This document shows, in pieces, positions 35,701 to 47,374 of a stretch of 64,000 nt of DNA (position 1 is the stretch's first letter; every line of letters begins with the position of its first letter). Location of the stretch: assembly GCA_963920635.1 (NCBI GenBank), contig OY987298.1:41633787-41697786 (forward strand). Reading direction: 5' to 3'. A model generated the notes under the pieces. That model worked only from the letters and a program-made list of their open reading frames with translations. It was not told where the DNA came from and did no database searches. Position numbers and translations under genes: made by a program. Origin of the DNA: Pseudeuparius sepicola. Lineage: Eukaryota; Arthropoda; Insecta; Coleoptera; Anthribidae.

Positions 35701-36216
35701 TTAAATGATGATTTCTTCTCGGGTTTCCTTTTGTTTTGGGTTAATAGAAAATTTTTGAAAATGTTTTTTAATTAATTTGAGCAAGAGTAGTAATAAAACA
35801 ATTAATATTATAATGAAAATGAAAATTGTAAAAATGTTAATTTTCTTTGTTTCAAGTGGTGACGACATGTCTTCTAAAATCTTCTTCTGTTCTTCAAGGG
35901 TGTCTTGAATACTTCTTGTTTCTTCTAAGTTGATTTTGTTGAGGCTGAGTTCTGGCAGACCTAGCTTCTTCGGGATGCTAGCGAGGTTTTTACTCGAAAA
36001 GTTTATACAGGGTAAAGATACTTTTATAAAGGGTAGTTTGCTAGTTTTATAGCTTTGTAATATTATCTAATTTAATTTTAAAGTGCAATCGGAAAACAGT
36101 TCAACTAAGTAACTTCCTTGTAGTGGTGTGTTATTTGGTACTGAGTTTTTACAGGAACTAACAGCTATTCGCTTTGACGGAACAGTTATTAGCCATTTAT
36201 TTTTGACAACTTTGGC
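35701..36216 (-). pseudogene. env: env, 3' part (transmembrane end)
   Basis: C-terminal part of the envelope protein gene, separated from the 5' part by the nested transposon. It has a coiled-coil-like stretch, then a strongly hydrophobic segment at about 35772-35838 (a run of I, L, F and V followed by KLIKK) that would anchor the protein in the membrane. A short basic/acidic tail ends at the TAA at 35701-35703. In the frame that continues the 5' part there is a TAG at 36067-36069. The gene is therefore broken both by insertion and by a stop. Confidence 0.85.
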
Positions 36217-36218
36217 TA

Positions 36219-38872
36219 CCATCGCGGCGTGTTACTTTGCACCAGTTTTTTGAGATTTTGTGTATTTTTTATGAACATAGTAATGAGAAAATTATGAAAT
36301 AAAAGTATGTGCTATTTTCAAGTTTTTCCTATAGGTTTCTGCATGAAAGTAATGTGCAGCGGCATTGAAAATATTTTTTTAATTTTTTTTAAAAATTGGC
36401 AAAGTCACCCATTAAAAAGGGTTACTTTGCCAACCCCGTTAAAACCATTTGTTTCGCAATGTAGGACACTCTGATGTGTGACTTTGCCCCCTGATAGAAT
36501 TTTAAAAAGATTATAATAAATTTAAAAAATATTTTTTCGGTAAAAAAGAAGCCAATTAGATGTAAAAAATAAACTTTATTCTGGCACAACGTTTTTAAAT
36601 AACAAAATAAACATGTTTTCTCGACTTAAAATATTGTTAATAAAAAACAAATCACAGGATCTCTTTGACAGTCTTGTACTTATAAACTAACAGTGCTTAC
36701 AGCTTAAAATTAGACAAATTTGTCTTAAAATAGTGATATCCTCGAGGAGATATTCTTGGTTTATCTAGGAAACAGCAAATGTCTCTCTCTTCTTGCTGTG
36801 AAATATCCTCTATATCTGGATACACGAAACCTTCTTGTTTTTTTCTTAGGAATCGTACCGTCAATAAGTCATCTTTGATTTCTAAAACTTTCCCAACAAA
36901 GTGTCGTAGAGTTTTTTTTGTTGCAAAAGCAACAACTACAAAATCATCGATTTTTGGCTTCCGAATCTGCTCCTCCTCACTGTCGCTTTCCATATCTTCC
37001 TCTTGATTTGTATTATCTTCAATATTGGGTGGTACAACTTCTGGCTCTTCATCAGATGACTTATTTTCTTTATCTTCGCTGAGGTCTTCATTACCTACGG
37101 ACTTTCCTGGAATAATTTTAATCATTTTTTTTCTCCTTCTGGTGCCCGAGGTAGATGCATTAGACCTGATTTCTTGCAAATATCCCAAAAGAGTCTCACT
37201 CACATTTTCGCCAATATTTTCCGTTCTTCGATTTGGAAGTCTTTTTAAAACTTGTTCTCTATCAGTTGGGTATATTCCACAAGCTCTAAAGGCACTTGCT
37301 ATATTGGTTTTATCTTTAAAACTGAGTTTATCTACCAGGATTTTTAGCAAACTAGGGAAAACAATTTTGTTCACGGCTTTTTCTTTTAGATTTTGTATTT
37401 TGAATTTTACCAATATTTCTTTCCAGAAACGTTTTAATTGGCCAAAATATCCAACGTCTATAGTGGCTGAGTGATATGTGTTGAGTTCGGAGGTAAATAT
37501 ATAAACTTTAGGTTTGATTTCTGGCAGCTGACAATAATGTCTACATTTAAATGGGATGATAAATTGTCCCCGATTAATACTTTAACACCCTCATGCTTAT
37601 GTGCCCATGGAAGTGCAATTGAATTAAACTAGTCTTCAAAAACGCAACCGTCGAACCAGCCCGATTTAGTTCTGTTATATCTTGCATTTGTTGGACCACC
37701 GATTCTCCACTGATCATAAAGCCTATCTGCTTTATAAACCACGTATGGTGGAAGTACCTCTCCAGCTGCTGAAATCGCAAACATGATGGATATTGCCGAT
37801 TTTGATACATTTATGACTCTTTCCGGGTATTTGGTTCCCCGTCGGAAAATACAACGAGTCGCCCCCGGGTCGTCTGTTAGATTCGTCTCATCATAATTCA
37901 GAATATTGCTTGGGGGAACTCCTGCAAGACTCCTTTCCAAATTGTCAAAGTAAGCACTTATTTCATCTTCGGACTTTTGTGCCCTTGCGCATTTTATATT
38001 TTTGCAGGCCCGAACTGACAGACGACCTTGATGCCTGTCTAAAAAATTTAGACACCAATCTTTCCCAGGTAAATTATCAGGAAATTTTTCGATTCTCCTT
38101 CCACCTTTTTCTATATAACGCTTGACTAACATACGCAGGTCAAATGACGTTAACGGACTACCATATTCCGCAGCGGCTAGAAGAACATCAACAATGTGTC
38201 TTTCTTCAAGCTCCGTTAGTGCTGTCACACCTCCAACACTACCCAAATGACGACGATGCAATTTATTCCAAAGGGTCCTCCTTGGAATTTTATATGTTTC
38301 AGATGCTTGATATATTGTCATATTTCTCCCTTGGACAGCATTAATAGCAGTGCTTAAAGTTGCCTCAGTATAATTTTTGTAATTGCGCGTGCCTAGTTTT
38401 TTTTTATAGAGTCTCCCCATATTGCAAATTCTAGAACAAAGTTAATTTTGTAAGAGAATGCTTTGGCAAAGTCACACTTAAAAAATGAACTTTTTCTCGA
38501 AACCTTGTTTTTTCCCAGAAATTATAAAAATTAAAAAATAAATTTTCATTTACATGTACAAAATATTCCTACAGACACTACCCATAGTCAATTTTGTTGA
38601 TGTATTTATCACAGAAGATGTGCCAGCCCTTAATATTTCGTATTTGTAAAAACAACAAAAACTTACCTCTACACTCTGGGGCGGCTAACGGTATACTGGA
38701 AATACAGGGCACGTATTTAGACCGTTAAAATGATCGGCGAGGATGCTAGCTTTGCTTTGAGGATAACACCGCCCGCTGTTGCCAATTGGTGCGTAGACAA
38801 ATTGAATTTACATAAAATGAGGCACCATTTGGCAAAGTCACATTCACTTGGCAAAGTAACACGCCGCGATGG
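36219..38872 (-). mobile_element. Pogo-like DNA transposon inserted in env
   Basis: 2,654 bp with 22-bp perfect terminal inverted repeats starting CCATCGCGGCGTGTTACTTT and a TA duplication at 36217-36218 and 38873-38874. Subterminal copies of GTTACTTTGCC/GTGACTTTGCC occur in both halves (36231, 36421, 36480; inverted at 38463, 38830 and 38850). It carries one transposase gene on the minus strand. TA target, TIR length and transposase type agree with the pogo/Tigger branch of Tc1/mariner. It is a clean insertion and therefore younger than the errantivirus. Confidence 0.95.
36697..38420 (-). pseudogene. Pogo-like transposase, broken
   Basis: Catalyses cut-and-paste transposition in intact relatives. 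It starts at ATG 38420. Residues about 15-55 form a psq-type helix-turn-helix (AINAVQGRNMTIYQASETYK, then IPRRTLWNKL), followed by a CENP-B-like DNA-binding half and the DDE domain. The first Asp is in NYDET (residue 177), the second in GDN at 37566-37568 and the third in QPLDV at 37456-37458. The last two are separated by about 35 residues, giving a DDD triad. The C-terminal part includes AFRACGIYPTDREQV and an acidic region, ending at 36697. Inactivating changes are a TAG at 37629-37631, probably replacing a Trp codon, and a 2-bp frameshift near 37459-37462. Confidence 0.92.
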
Positions 38873-38874
38873 TA

Positions 38875-40060
38875 TCTCAACTTTTTGGATAGTAGTCTTG
38901 AAGGGAGAACAGTTCGTTAAATTTTTGAATGATATTAATTGCACCTCGCAAGGAGCGTCATCATCAACATGCGTAGGACTAACTTCTTCACAAATGTACT
39001 TGGTTTCTTCAATTTTCTTGCAGATTTTGTCCATGGAAACATACTTTTCATTGTTAAGTGCAAGGAATGGTTTATAAGGTAGGCAAAAGTAAAAATCGGG
39101 TTCATTATTTTTTGGGATTGGTAATGGTAGGATTTTGTAATATTGGTATAACTCTGATTCAACCAAGGGTATTTCTAAAATAAATGTGATACTGAACTCT
39201 TTTGAGTAGCTTTTAATTTCAATAAATTTTTCGAAATTCAAAATATTATCAATAGTTGGTGAAAGAGGTACTTTGCCTAACTTTAAATATTTTTCAGATT
39301 CTTTTATTTCTAATAACAAGTCCATAGGATTTATGATTGAGTTATGTAAAGTATTCAATTTTGCAAAAGAAACTGCTACTTCCATTCTATCAAATATATT
39401 GTAGATATTTTGGTATATATTAGTAAGTTGATGAATCAAAATATGAATTTGAAAATAATTGAAGTCATCTAGTTGGGCTTGAGCGAATTTCTCCAGAGCT
39501 TCTCGTATTTGATTAATTTTAAATTCTATTTGTTTTTGGTTGTGAGTTATGTTTGTCACTGTTTCCTCAAATTTCTTAATGGTAGATTTTAATAATGTAA
39601 TTTGACTGAAGGCAACACCCTCTAATTTGTTTTGATTTTCTTGTAAGTTTTTTATCTGCATGTCATATTTTTGGCTATCTTCTTGATCTAAATTTCCTGT
39701 AATACATTTAATGAGAGATCCCAAAGGATTAAGTAAGCCTCTTTTCTGTCTAGTTACATTTTGAATAGGATTTATTTGATTTATTTGTAAATCGATCTGC
39801 TTTTCTAATGCAAACAAATATGAAAATGAATTATTGTATTCGTCACCATAGTGTCCAATTTTACTTTTAATGTCATTATTAAGTTTATACACTTGATTTT
39901 TTATTTCTAAATATCTTGAAACTACTGGGGCTAAGTCGTATACTTGAACAAGTGGCCAGTGATTACATACAATTTGTGTCGTTCCTAACTTGTATGGGAA
40001 GAGTCCGGGATAGGAGTTGAGGTTATGGAAGTTTGTGTCGGTTGCGTCGATGGTCCAGGT
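38875..40060 (-). pseudogene. env: env, 5' part (surface region, cleavage site, fusion region)
   Basis: Envelope gene of the errantivirus. The frame is open from before 40014, overlapping the end of pol, as expected for a product of a spliced RNA; the exact start is not visible. A furin-type motif RQKR (39740-39751) is followed by the conserved GLLNPLGS stretch and a long helical region. The frame is cut at 38874 by the pogo-like transposon and runs on into its inverted end until a stop at 38717-38719. Family knowledge makes the product a membrane fusion glycoprotein related to baculovirus F proteins. This copy cannot encode a full protein. Confidence 0.88.
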
Positions 40061-43000
40061 CCATCTGTAACAACGTGTTTTATTTTAGTCTCGTTTTTGT
40101 GTGTAATCTCCGTCTTGTTTGTTTTTGGGTTTTGTATTTCAATTTTTCCGTTTTCGAGAATTTTTGTAACTAAATAGGGGCCTGTAAATTTGGATTTTAA
40201 TTTCGCTGACCTCGTATCCACTTGTTTAAAAACCTGAGTACCTACTGTAATTTCAGCCGCTGTCTTACTACTGTTTCGCTTGTTAATTATATTTTCCTTT
40301 TTGTCAACACAGTCGGAATGAATTTTATCATAAAGCGCTTTCGTGTTATTCTGATGATTGTTAACATATTCCGTGAAAACTTGAGCGGGTATAAGTGACA
40401 TCGGATCGCGAGAGTCTGTATGACCTGAGATTATTTCAAAAGGCGTGTGATTAGTATGAGAATGAATTGTGCTATTGTAAGCTATTATTGCGTATGTCAT
40501 TAAGGTCGGCATATCAGATGTTTTGTCCTTTTCTCTAAGAATTCGAAGGTGCTCAATTAGGGTTGAATGTAGTCTTTCTATTGGGGAGTTTGACTCATGA
40601 TGACGGGGGGGGTGGTGAAATGTACTTTTATATTATGAGTTTTCAATAAGTCATCTAAAACGTCGTTTTTAAATTCTGAGCCGTTATCACAAACAATTAG
40701 CTTTGGAATTCCGTGGAATGAAAAGAAATGAACTAGTTGTTGGCAGGCCGATATTGCTGTTCCAAAGTATGGTAAAGCTTGAGCAAATTTCGAAAATTTG
40801 TCTATTAAAGTTGGAAATTTATATTTTCCTGTAATAAATGTGTCAATATGTAATATTTCGAAAGGCCTAGAAGGGGTTTGAGTCAAAACTAGGGGTTCAT
40901 TAGGAGGTCTCCTATTGTATTTTGACCGTTGACATATTTCGCATTGATTTATGTACTTAGATATATCGGATTTTTGAGATTTCCAATAGTAATTTTGTTT
41001 TAAAAATTTATAAGTTTCGTCGATTCCGCGATGATTTGTCTTGCCTTCGTGTTTGTATTTTATAAGCATCTGTCTCTCTTCCGGTTTAACATTATTAATA
41101 AGATTGGTACATTCGATAAGTTTGCAATTTTGAAAATGTGTATTAAGTGATTCTTGGAAGTAAGGCCGTAATTCTTTAGAATGAAAGTAAATGTACATGG
41201 TTTTGTTACTTATGTATTCTCTTAAAAATTTTGTTATCTCATTAATATTGGAAGGTAAGGTTGCATAAATGATATGGTGGTCGTCAAAATTTTCTTGTTC
41301 AATTTTTGAGTATAACTCGTAGGGTGATTTTTTGATAATCATCTGGTTTGGTCGATTGTTAATAATTTCGTCTAATATTGGGATATTGGTCGTAGTTTCG
41401 GGGGCATTGATACTATGCGCAGTGGCATCAGTAGTCGGTGGTCGTATTTGTATATTTTGCAAAATTCTTATTTTTTGTTTGGGGTTTTCAGGTAAGGTAA
41501 ATTTTTGTAAATCATTCATTATTTCGTTAATTTCTTGCTTGTCAATATCATTCTGTTTTAAAGATTCGTCTAAGTCAGTAGTTAAGTCTGAAGTTGAGGA
41601 AGGATTAGGTAAAAATTTTGATTCTTGGCGCAAAAATTCATCTATGTCAAAGTCTATGTCTCCGGCATTATTAAAGGTAGATTGGGTTTCTATTGCATTT
41701 AACTGAATTCTAAAAAGGGCATCTGCATTGGAATTTTGTTTTCCTTTTTTATATATAATTTGGTAATCGAACTCTTCAAGTTTGAGGCGCCATCTGACTA
41801 ATTTGGAGTTAGGTTCTTTCAGATTAAAGAGCCAAACGAGAGGGCGATGATCTGTGTATATAAAGAATTTTCTACCCTATAGATAAGGCCTAAAATACTT
41901 GCATGACCATATAATTCCGAGTAATTCACTCTCAATAGTCGAATATTTTTGTTCCGTATTGTTGAGGGTGCATGATGCGTATGCGATTGGCGAATCGTTA
42001 GGCGGGGTTCCTTGTGACAGGACTGCTCCTAATGCTACACTAGAGGCATCTGTTGTTAGAACGAAGGGTTTGTCAAATTCTGGATATTTTAAAATAGGGG
42101 CATTTATCAGCAAATCTTTTAAATGATTAAAAGCTTCGATAAATTTCGGAGAGTGATCTACTTTACGGTTTTTCTTGAGGCATTCAGTTAAGGGTTTACT
42201 AATTTTGGAAAAATCTTTGATAAACTTACGGTAGTAACCAGCTAAACCTAAAAATTACTTAATTTCTTTTTGCGTACGGGGTATAGGAAAATCTTTAACT
42301 GCTTTAATTTTATCCGGGTTGGGCTTAACTCCGTCAGTGGTAATTTGGTGTTCTAAATAAGCTACTTCTTTATGTAAAAATTCCGATTTGTCCAGTTGGG
42401 CTTTAAAGTTTGATTCTCTAAGGCGTTGGAAAACTGATTTTAGTATGTCTATATGTTCTTGTAAAGATGTCGAGAAAATTATAATGTCGTCGAGGTACAC
42501 TAAACATGTTTCGTTTTGTAATCCGCGCAGAACATTATTTATAACCCTTTGGAACGTAGAGGGTGAGTTTTTAAGTCCAAATGGCATTCTTTTGAATTCA
42601 AAATGACCGGTGTCTGTAGAAAATGCTGTTTTTGGGATGTCGTCCGGTGACATTTCTATTTGGTGAAAGCCGTTCGCCAAATCGAGTGTCGAGAAGTATT
42701 GGGCTTTTCCGAGTTTGTCTAGAATGTCCGAAATGTTTGGTAATGGAAATTTGTCGTCAATTGTCTTGTCATTAAGTTTGCGATAGTCAATCACAATCCT
42801 CCATTTTCGTTTTCCTGATGCGTCCATTTTTTTTGGTACTACCCAAATGGGGCTACTCCACGGGGAATTTGAATGTTGGATTATGCCGTTAGATAACATT
42901 TTGCTAATTTGCGTTTTGACTTCTTGTCTGTGAATTTCGGGGTATCGATACGTTTTTGTGAAAATGGGTGATTCGTCAGTCAATTCAATTTTGTGTTTTA

Positions 43001-43886
43001 TTTGATTCGTGAATGTCAAAGGAGTATTTTCTACATAAAAAATATCTCGGTATTCGAAACATAATTTTCGAATTGCGTCATATTCTTCTTGATTACAGTG
43101 ACTTAAGCGTAAATTTTTTAAATTCTGTTTTTGTAGTTGGTCAATATGGTCGTCTAGATCTTGGTCAGTTTCAATTTTTTCGAAAAAAATTATTTCAGCT
43201 TCATTGATTAGTACAATATCAAAGGGCTTAAGAAATTTAATTTTGATTGGATTTTCCGAAATATTAGTAACAAAGGCAGTAGCGAAGGAATCTACAATAT
43301 TGCAAACTGCTTCAGGCATTTCTGCTTTTCCAAAATTTGTGTAAGGTAAGATACAAGTGCCAGAAATTTTATTTACGGGTACTTTTATTTTTTGTACGCT
43401 TCGGGGCTGTATAATTATTTCTAATGTCGTGAAATTTGCATTTATGAAATTTGAAACGATATATTCAGTGTTATTTAAGGGAATAGCTACATAAGGCGTA
43501 ACTAGATAGTCACAACGTAAATCCATATTTGACATAATTTTATGTTTTAAGAAATCGGTGCCAAACAATCCTGCATAATTTTTTGAAAAATCAAATAAAT
43601 AAAATTTATGGTTTCCATTCATTTGAAATGAGGGAAAAACTGGAATTTCCATCGCTTCGTTATGTATGGATCTAGCGTGGGCTGTTTTTACACAAAAAGG
43701 TTCTTCGAAAATAAAATCTGTAAAGTATTGATGAGCTAATTCGGGATTTATAAAACTTCTAGAACTACCTGAGTCTATTAAAAAAATTGCGTTTAGTTCG
43801 GGGAGATAAACGTAAGGTAAGGCGGTTTCGTCGGTATTATTTAGATAAATTACGTTGTAGGGTTTTGGTTCGGAGTTATCTGAAAA
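39985..43886 (-). pseudogene. pol: pol: protease, reverse transcriptase, RNase H, integrase
   Basis: The polymerase frame lies -1 relative to gag. The protease has FLIDSGSS (43767-43775 for DSG). The reverse transcriptase has WRIVIDYRKLND, FSTLDLANGFHQI and YLDD (42486-42497). RNase H has [20 protein letters not shown] and YTDHRPLVW. The integrase has the zinc finger (H-x-H, then CEICQ), LHIDTF, CDNGSEF and, after a frameshift, the Glu of SPIERLHSTL. Three lesions are visible: TAA at 42255-42257 (expected Gln), TAG at 41877-41879 (expected Gln) and a one-base loss in the 8-G run at 40605-40612. The gene ends at 39985. The order and motifs are those of Ty3/gypsy errantiviruses. Confidence 0.95.
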
Positions 43887-45083
43887 TTTTCGTTTTCAGT
43901 TGTTTTGTCTGAGGGTTGGGAAAAGTCGGTATATTCGTCAAAATTCGGGTGTTCTGGGTAATATAGAAATTGGGATAATTCGTCATTTTCGTAGTAGTTT
44001 CCGTCAGGAATTTGAGGTTCAATTTGTAAGGTTGTTTCGGTACCCTCTACGGGGTCAATAACCTGGTTATAGCATTCTTCAGAAATAAAATTTTGATGTA
44101 AAACTGTATTTCCTGTTGTAGTGTCCATTGCTTCGTTTTTAGTTATTCGAGTAATTTTAGAGAAAGGTTTTGTAAAATTTTGAGGGGATCTTTGAAATTG
44201 ATTCGGTTGATACTGATTTGATTGGTATTGATTTGGTTGATACTGAGGTCTAAAATTGGGATTTTGAAATCTTTGCATGGTGGATGGTGAATTAAAATTT
44301 CTATATTGGTTATTATAAGGTGGTGAAGGGATATTTTTTGGTGGAAATTGAGGTTGTACGTTAGGTCGGGGATAATTAGAAAAAGTCGTTGGTTGGTACG
44401 TTGGTGGTCTTGGATAAGATTGGGTACTTGTAGAAGGTTGTAATCTCATGTTAGGTCGTGAAGTTTGAAAATTAGGAACTATTTTAGTTTGTGGAATTTG
44501 TGAACGATTTTTGTAATATAAAAAGTTTTCTTCTTCTCGGACGAAAGCCATAGCTTGCTCCAAGGAATCGTGATTTTTTAATCTTACTATAAGCTGTAAA
44601 TGATAATTGAGTCCATTGATAAAAGTTTTGAGAATAAGAGCTTCATACTGAGTTATTTTCAAAAGCTTTACGTCTGCTGTATCGTTAGAAGCATTAATTT
44701 TAGAGACTTCTAGCGTCTTGTAATTTTAAGCCAAAATTATGATTGTTTTCATTTTTATCGGGTCTTAAAGATATAATATGTTGTATAATACAGTCCTCTG
44801 TTCTTTGATCAGAAAAAGTGACAATTAGGGCATTTTTAATAAGTTCCCAAGAATTAAGTTCTACTCGAGAAGCTATTAAGTCAGCTGCTCTTCCAACTAG
44901 CTTACTTATGACAGTATCAAACAGACAAACATTTATCGGTGCGAGAGGGGTTGTACCATTTTGATGGTTGGTGAGAAAGTTTTCAACGCAACGAATAAAT
45001 CTGTTAATTTGTTTAGGGTTTCCGTCGAATCGAGGAATGTTGTCGGCTTGGTACCTTATCATTTGATAGTCTGGGTTTGCCAT
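43850..45083 (-). pseudogene. gag: gag, frameshifted
   Basis: Capsid gene. It starts at ATG 45083 (MANPDYQMIRYQ) and reads as an errantivirus Gag with FDGNPKQINRFIRCVENFL and, later, LKLQDARSL. There the frame is lost (TAA at 44700-44702). A small deletion near 44700-44706 shifts it into KINASNDTADVKLLKITQYE, which continues to TAA at 43850-43852. The C-terminal third is rich in Q, N, P and Y with repeated QYQPNQ/QYQSNQ units. It lacks a CCHC zinc knuckle, as in several insect errantiviruses. It overlaps pol by about 37 bp. Confidence 0.9.
43883..43889 (-). promoter_or_regulatory. Candidate -1 frameshift slippery site for gag-pol
   Basis: On the minus strand gag codons GAA AAT TTT contain the heptamer A AAT TTT. 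This fits the X XXY YYZ rule and lies 31 bp before the gag stop. A one-base backward slip here enters the pol frame, which is open from this point to the protease. Confidence 0.7.
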
Positions 45084-45529
45084 AGTACTTGAAATTGTTG
45101 AATTTACTGGGTTAGAAGTAGGAATATTGTGAATTTCCGAAAGTTGGAGAGAGTTAAGTAAATTTGCTAAATCTAAAAGTTCGTCCAGATTGACGAAACA
45201 GAAATATAAACAATATATACAAAAAGGGGTTAATATGAATTTTGTTTAAGGATTCACTTACAATGCTAAGATGAAGATGTTTTTCTTCATGGAAATCTTC
45301 TTTTTCTTCTTAACCTACGGGTGCAATAGGAAAAACGATGCTGTCTTCGCCCTGCGGTGACCAAAAGGGTTGTAGGACGATGCTGTTCCTGGGGTCCCCT
45401 GGTCTGTTGAGCCGTCTTGTAAGAGCCAAGTCCACACCTTTCGGTTTCACACTGTTTTTAACCGAAGATTCGGAACCGATCGCGAGTCGATATCTATCGA
45501 TAGGTCGAAAAAGGCAACAGTGATCCGCA

Positions 45530-45540
45530 CGACTGCGCCA
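45530..45540 (-). other. Primer binding site, tRNA-Ser
   Basis: The minus strand reads TGGCGCAGTCG directly after the 5' LTR. It complements the 3' end CGACTGCGCCA of a eukaryotic tRNA-Ser. The site shares its terminal base with the LTR, as in 17.6/297-like elements. Confidence 0.85.
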
Positions 45541-45697
45541 GTTACGTGGGCGAGCGTAATTAAAAAGATGTTTATTGGCAAAAGTTACAAGAGAGACTGT
45601 CGTAATAGAACATGTTTTAGTATATATAATATTAAAAGTGTCTTCTCAGCATGTAGCGTCTTCTTTCCAGAAACATGGCATATGTGTTCATGTAACT
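45540..45697 (-). repeat. 5' LTR of the errantivirus
   Basis: 158 bp, AGTTAC...GTAACT. It contains TATATATA (45621-45628) as a possible core promoter and AATAAA on the minus strand (45571-45576) as a polyadenylation signal. Confidence 0.95.
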
Positions 45698-45701
45698 AGG
45701 T

Positions 45702-47374
45702 TCCGCGTGCCAATCTCCACACAGACCATATTGTTGGACTTAATAATTCATTTAAAATCACAAATAACAATAAAAAACACCATTCAACAATACTTAATTA
45801 AAGTAATTTGGTGACAGATGCTTACTTCATGATGTAATTTAATTAATCCCAAAGATAGCGAATCATGGTCAACTAAAAAAAAATCCATCAGGTCTTCGTT
45901 TGAATTTTATGCCCATATTAAAATGGGTGTTTTAATATGGGAAACCCTGTACAATGTTGTATGTATAAGTCACTTCCTGTAATAATTTTTGTAGTCTCGC
46001 TCCGGAACACCCTATATATGAGAGCATAAAAAATACAGAATCAATGAAAAAACAAAGAAAAAGTACTGAAATTTTACATAATAAAATATGGTATATTAAT
46101 TATAAAATTATGTAGTTTTCTTTAAATCCACGAAAAGATGGTAAAATCACATAATAATACATGGTAAGTTACTTTTAAGATTATGTAACTTTCCAAATTA
46201 AAATGTGAAAATGCATGTAACAATCTTGAAAAATCACATAAAAGCATTATGTTCCTTTACACGTTTTTTTTAAATACCTAATTGTACAGAAATGTTTATG
46301 GAAAATGACATAATCATAAACAGAAAATTTACTGGAAATTTTATGTAAATTTCATTACATATTTTATTATGGAAATCTGTTTTACACAGAGTTACGGAAC
46401 TTTACACAACATAACGTTGGTCGTAATTTAACCAACGTTAAATTGTGTAATATTACAATTCCTTTTTTGCCGTGGGGGCTTTGTCTTTGTAACATACTCT
46501 TTCGTTTTTGGTTAATTCAGAATTCAGTAAAATTGTTTTATTATACTGCCATTGTGCTAGTGAGCTATAGATAGAAGTCAATCAACAATGAATCGGGACC
46601 AAATTTAAAAAAAAAATCAGGGGCGGCATATCGGACAAAAACCAAAACAGAATTATTTGAGCCGCTGAGCTGCAAGGCTCTATGCAGCAATTTTCACGAA
46701 GAAAGCCGGACATTTCATAAGTAAAGCTATAGATAATGAGAGGTCACCTAAAGGCTGTGATTAGTTTCTGCCTGACCGGTATTTTTGCATTAATAGTTAT
46801 TTGTGTACCAAAGGAAAGGAATAAAGAGGAACTTCAATGTATATTTTTAAAAATCGAGACAATAAGTATTATTATTCAAAAAGCGGCATAGCTGCGCAGT
46901 ATAAAAGTACATAAAATATTAGTATTAAACAAAAACGTAATATAAGTATTTGTTCATTCAAAACTTATTCGTTTTAATTGATAAAAGGGATGCCTATATC
47001 CACTGGCCTAATATTGCCAAAATTTAGGCGTGGTCACCACACCAAAAATATTATCCCCATTGGATTGCCTGTATCTAGAGGGCGCCGAATCTCAATACTC
47101 CCCCCTGGTGATAACAATGTCGCTACGGCCCTGAGTTCAACTTGTCTCAAGGCGTCCACGGTCCAAATTCGATTGAAGGCTACATACAGAATATCGTTGT
47201 TTAAACCGACCCAACTGCTCATGTTAAAAGGTTATGGTAACAATTATGGAGCAATTAGGTTAATGATTTTAAAAAATCATTTTTTCTCATTCGAAATAAG
47301 TATATCTAAAAAAGAGGGGTGAGTCACCCAATCAGATGGTCCTATACAGGCTGAGCCATCCAAGAGGAATAATA
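45702..47374. other. AT-rich intergenic with modular repeats
   Basis: No gene. Segment 46030-46470 is a loose array of ATTATGTAACTTTCC- and AAATCACATAATAAT-like modules every 30-45 bp in both orientations. Two CAGGGT-type ends lie near 45950 and 46012. A string with TCGCTACGGCCCTGAG (about 47110) may be the end of an old TE. Confidence 0.5.

Larger units (their letters stand above)
35483..45697 (-). mobile_element. Errantivirus-type Ty3/gypsy retrotransposon (endogenous retrovirus)
   Basis: This is a complete but inactive insertion read right to left. It has two LTRs (45540-45697 is the 5' LTR, 35483-35651 the 3' LTR) and a 4-bp target duplication AGGT at 35479-35482 and 45698-45701. A tRNA-Ser primer site is followed by gag, pol (protease, reverse transcriptase, RNase H, integrase) and env. 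Without the nested pogo-like transposon (36219-38872) the length is about 7.56 kb, normal for errantiviruses. The LTRs are nearly identical apart from an 11-bp indel near the outer edge, so the insertion is not very old, yet gag, pol and env all carry inactivating changes. In the live family these genes would give a virus-like particle with an envelope. Confidence 0.96.

Noticed and set aside
37025..37474. 149-codon + strand frame inside the pogo-like element
   Set aside because: It is the antisense shadow of the transposase C-terminus.
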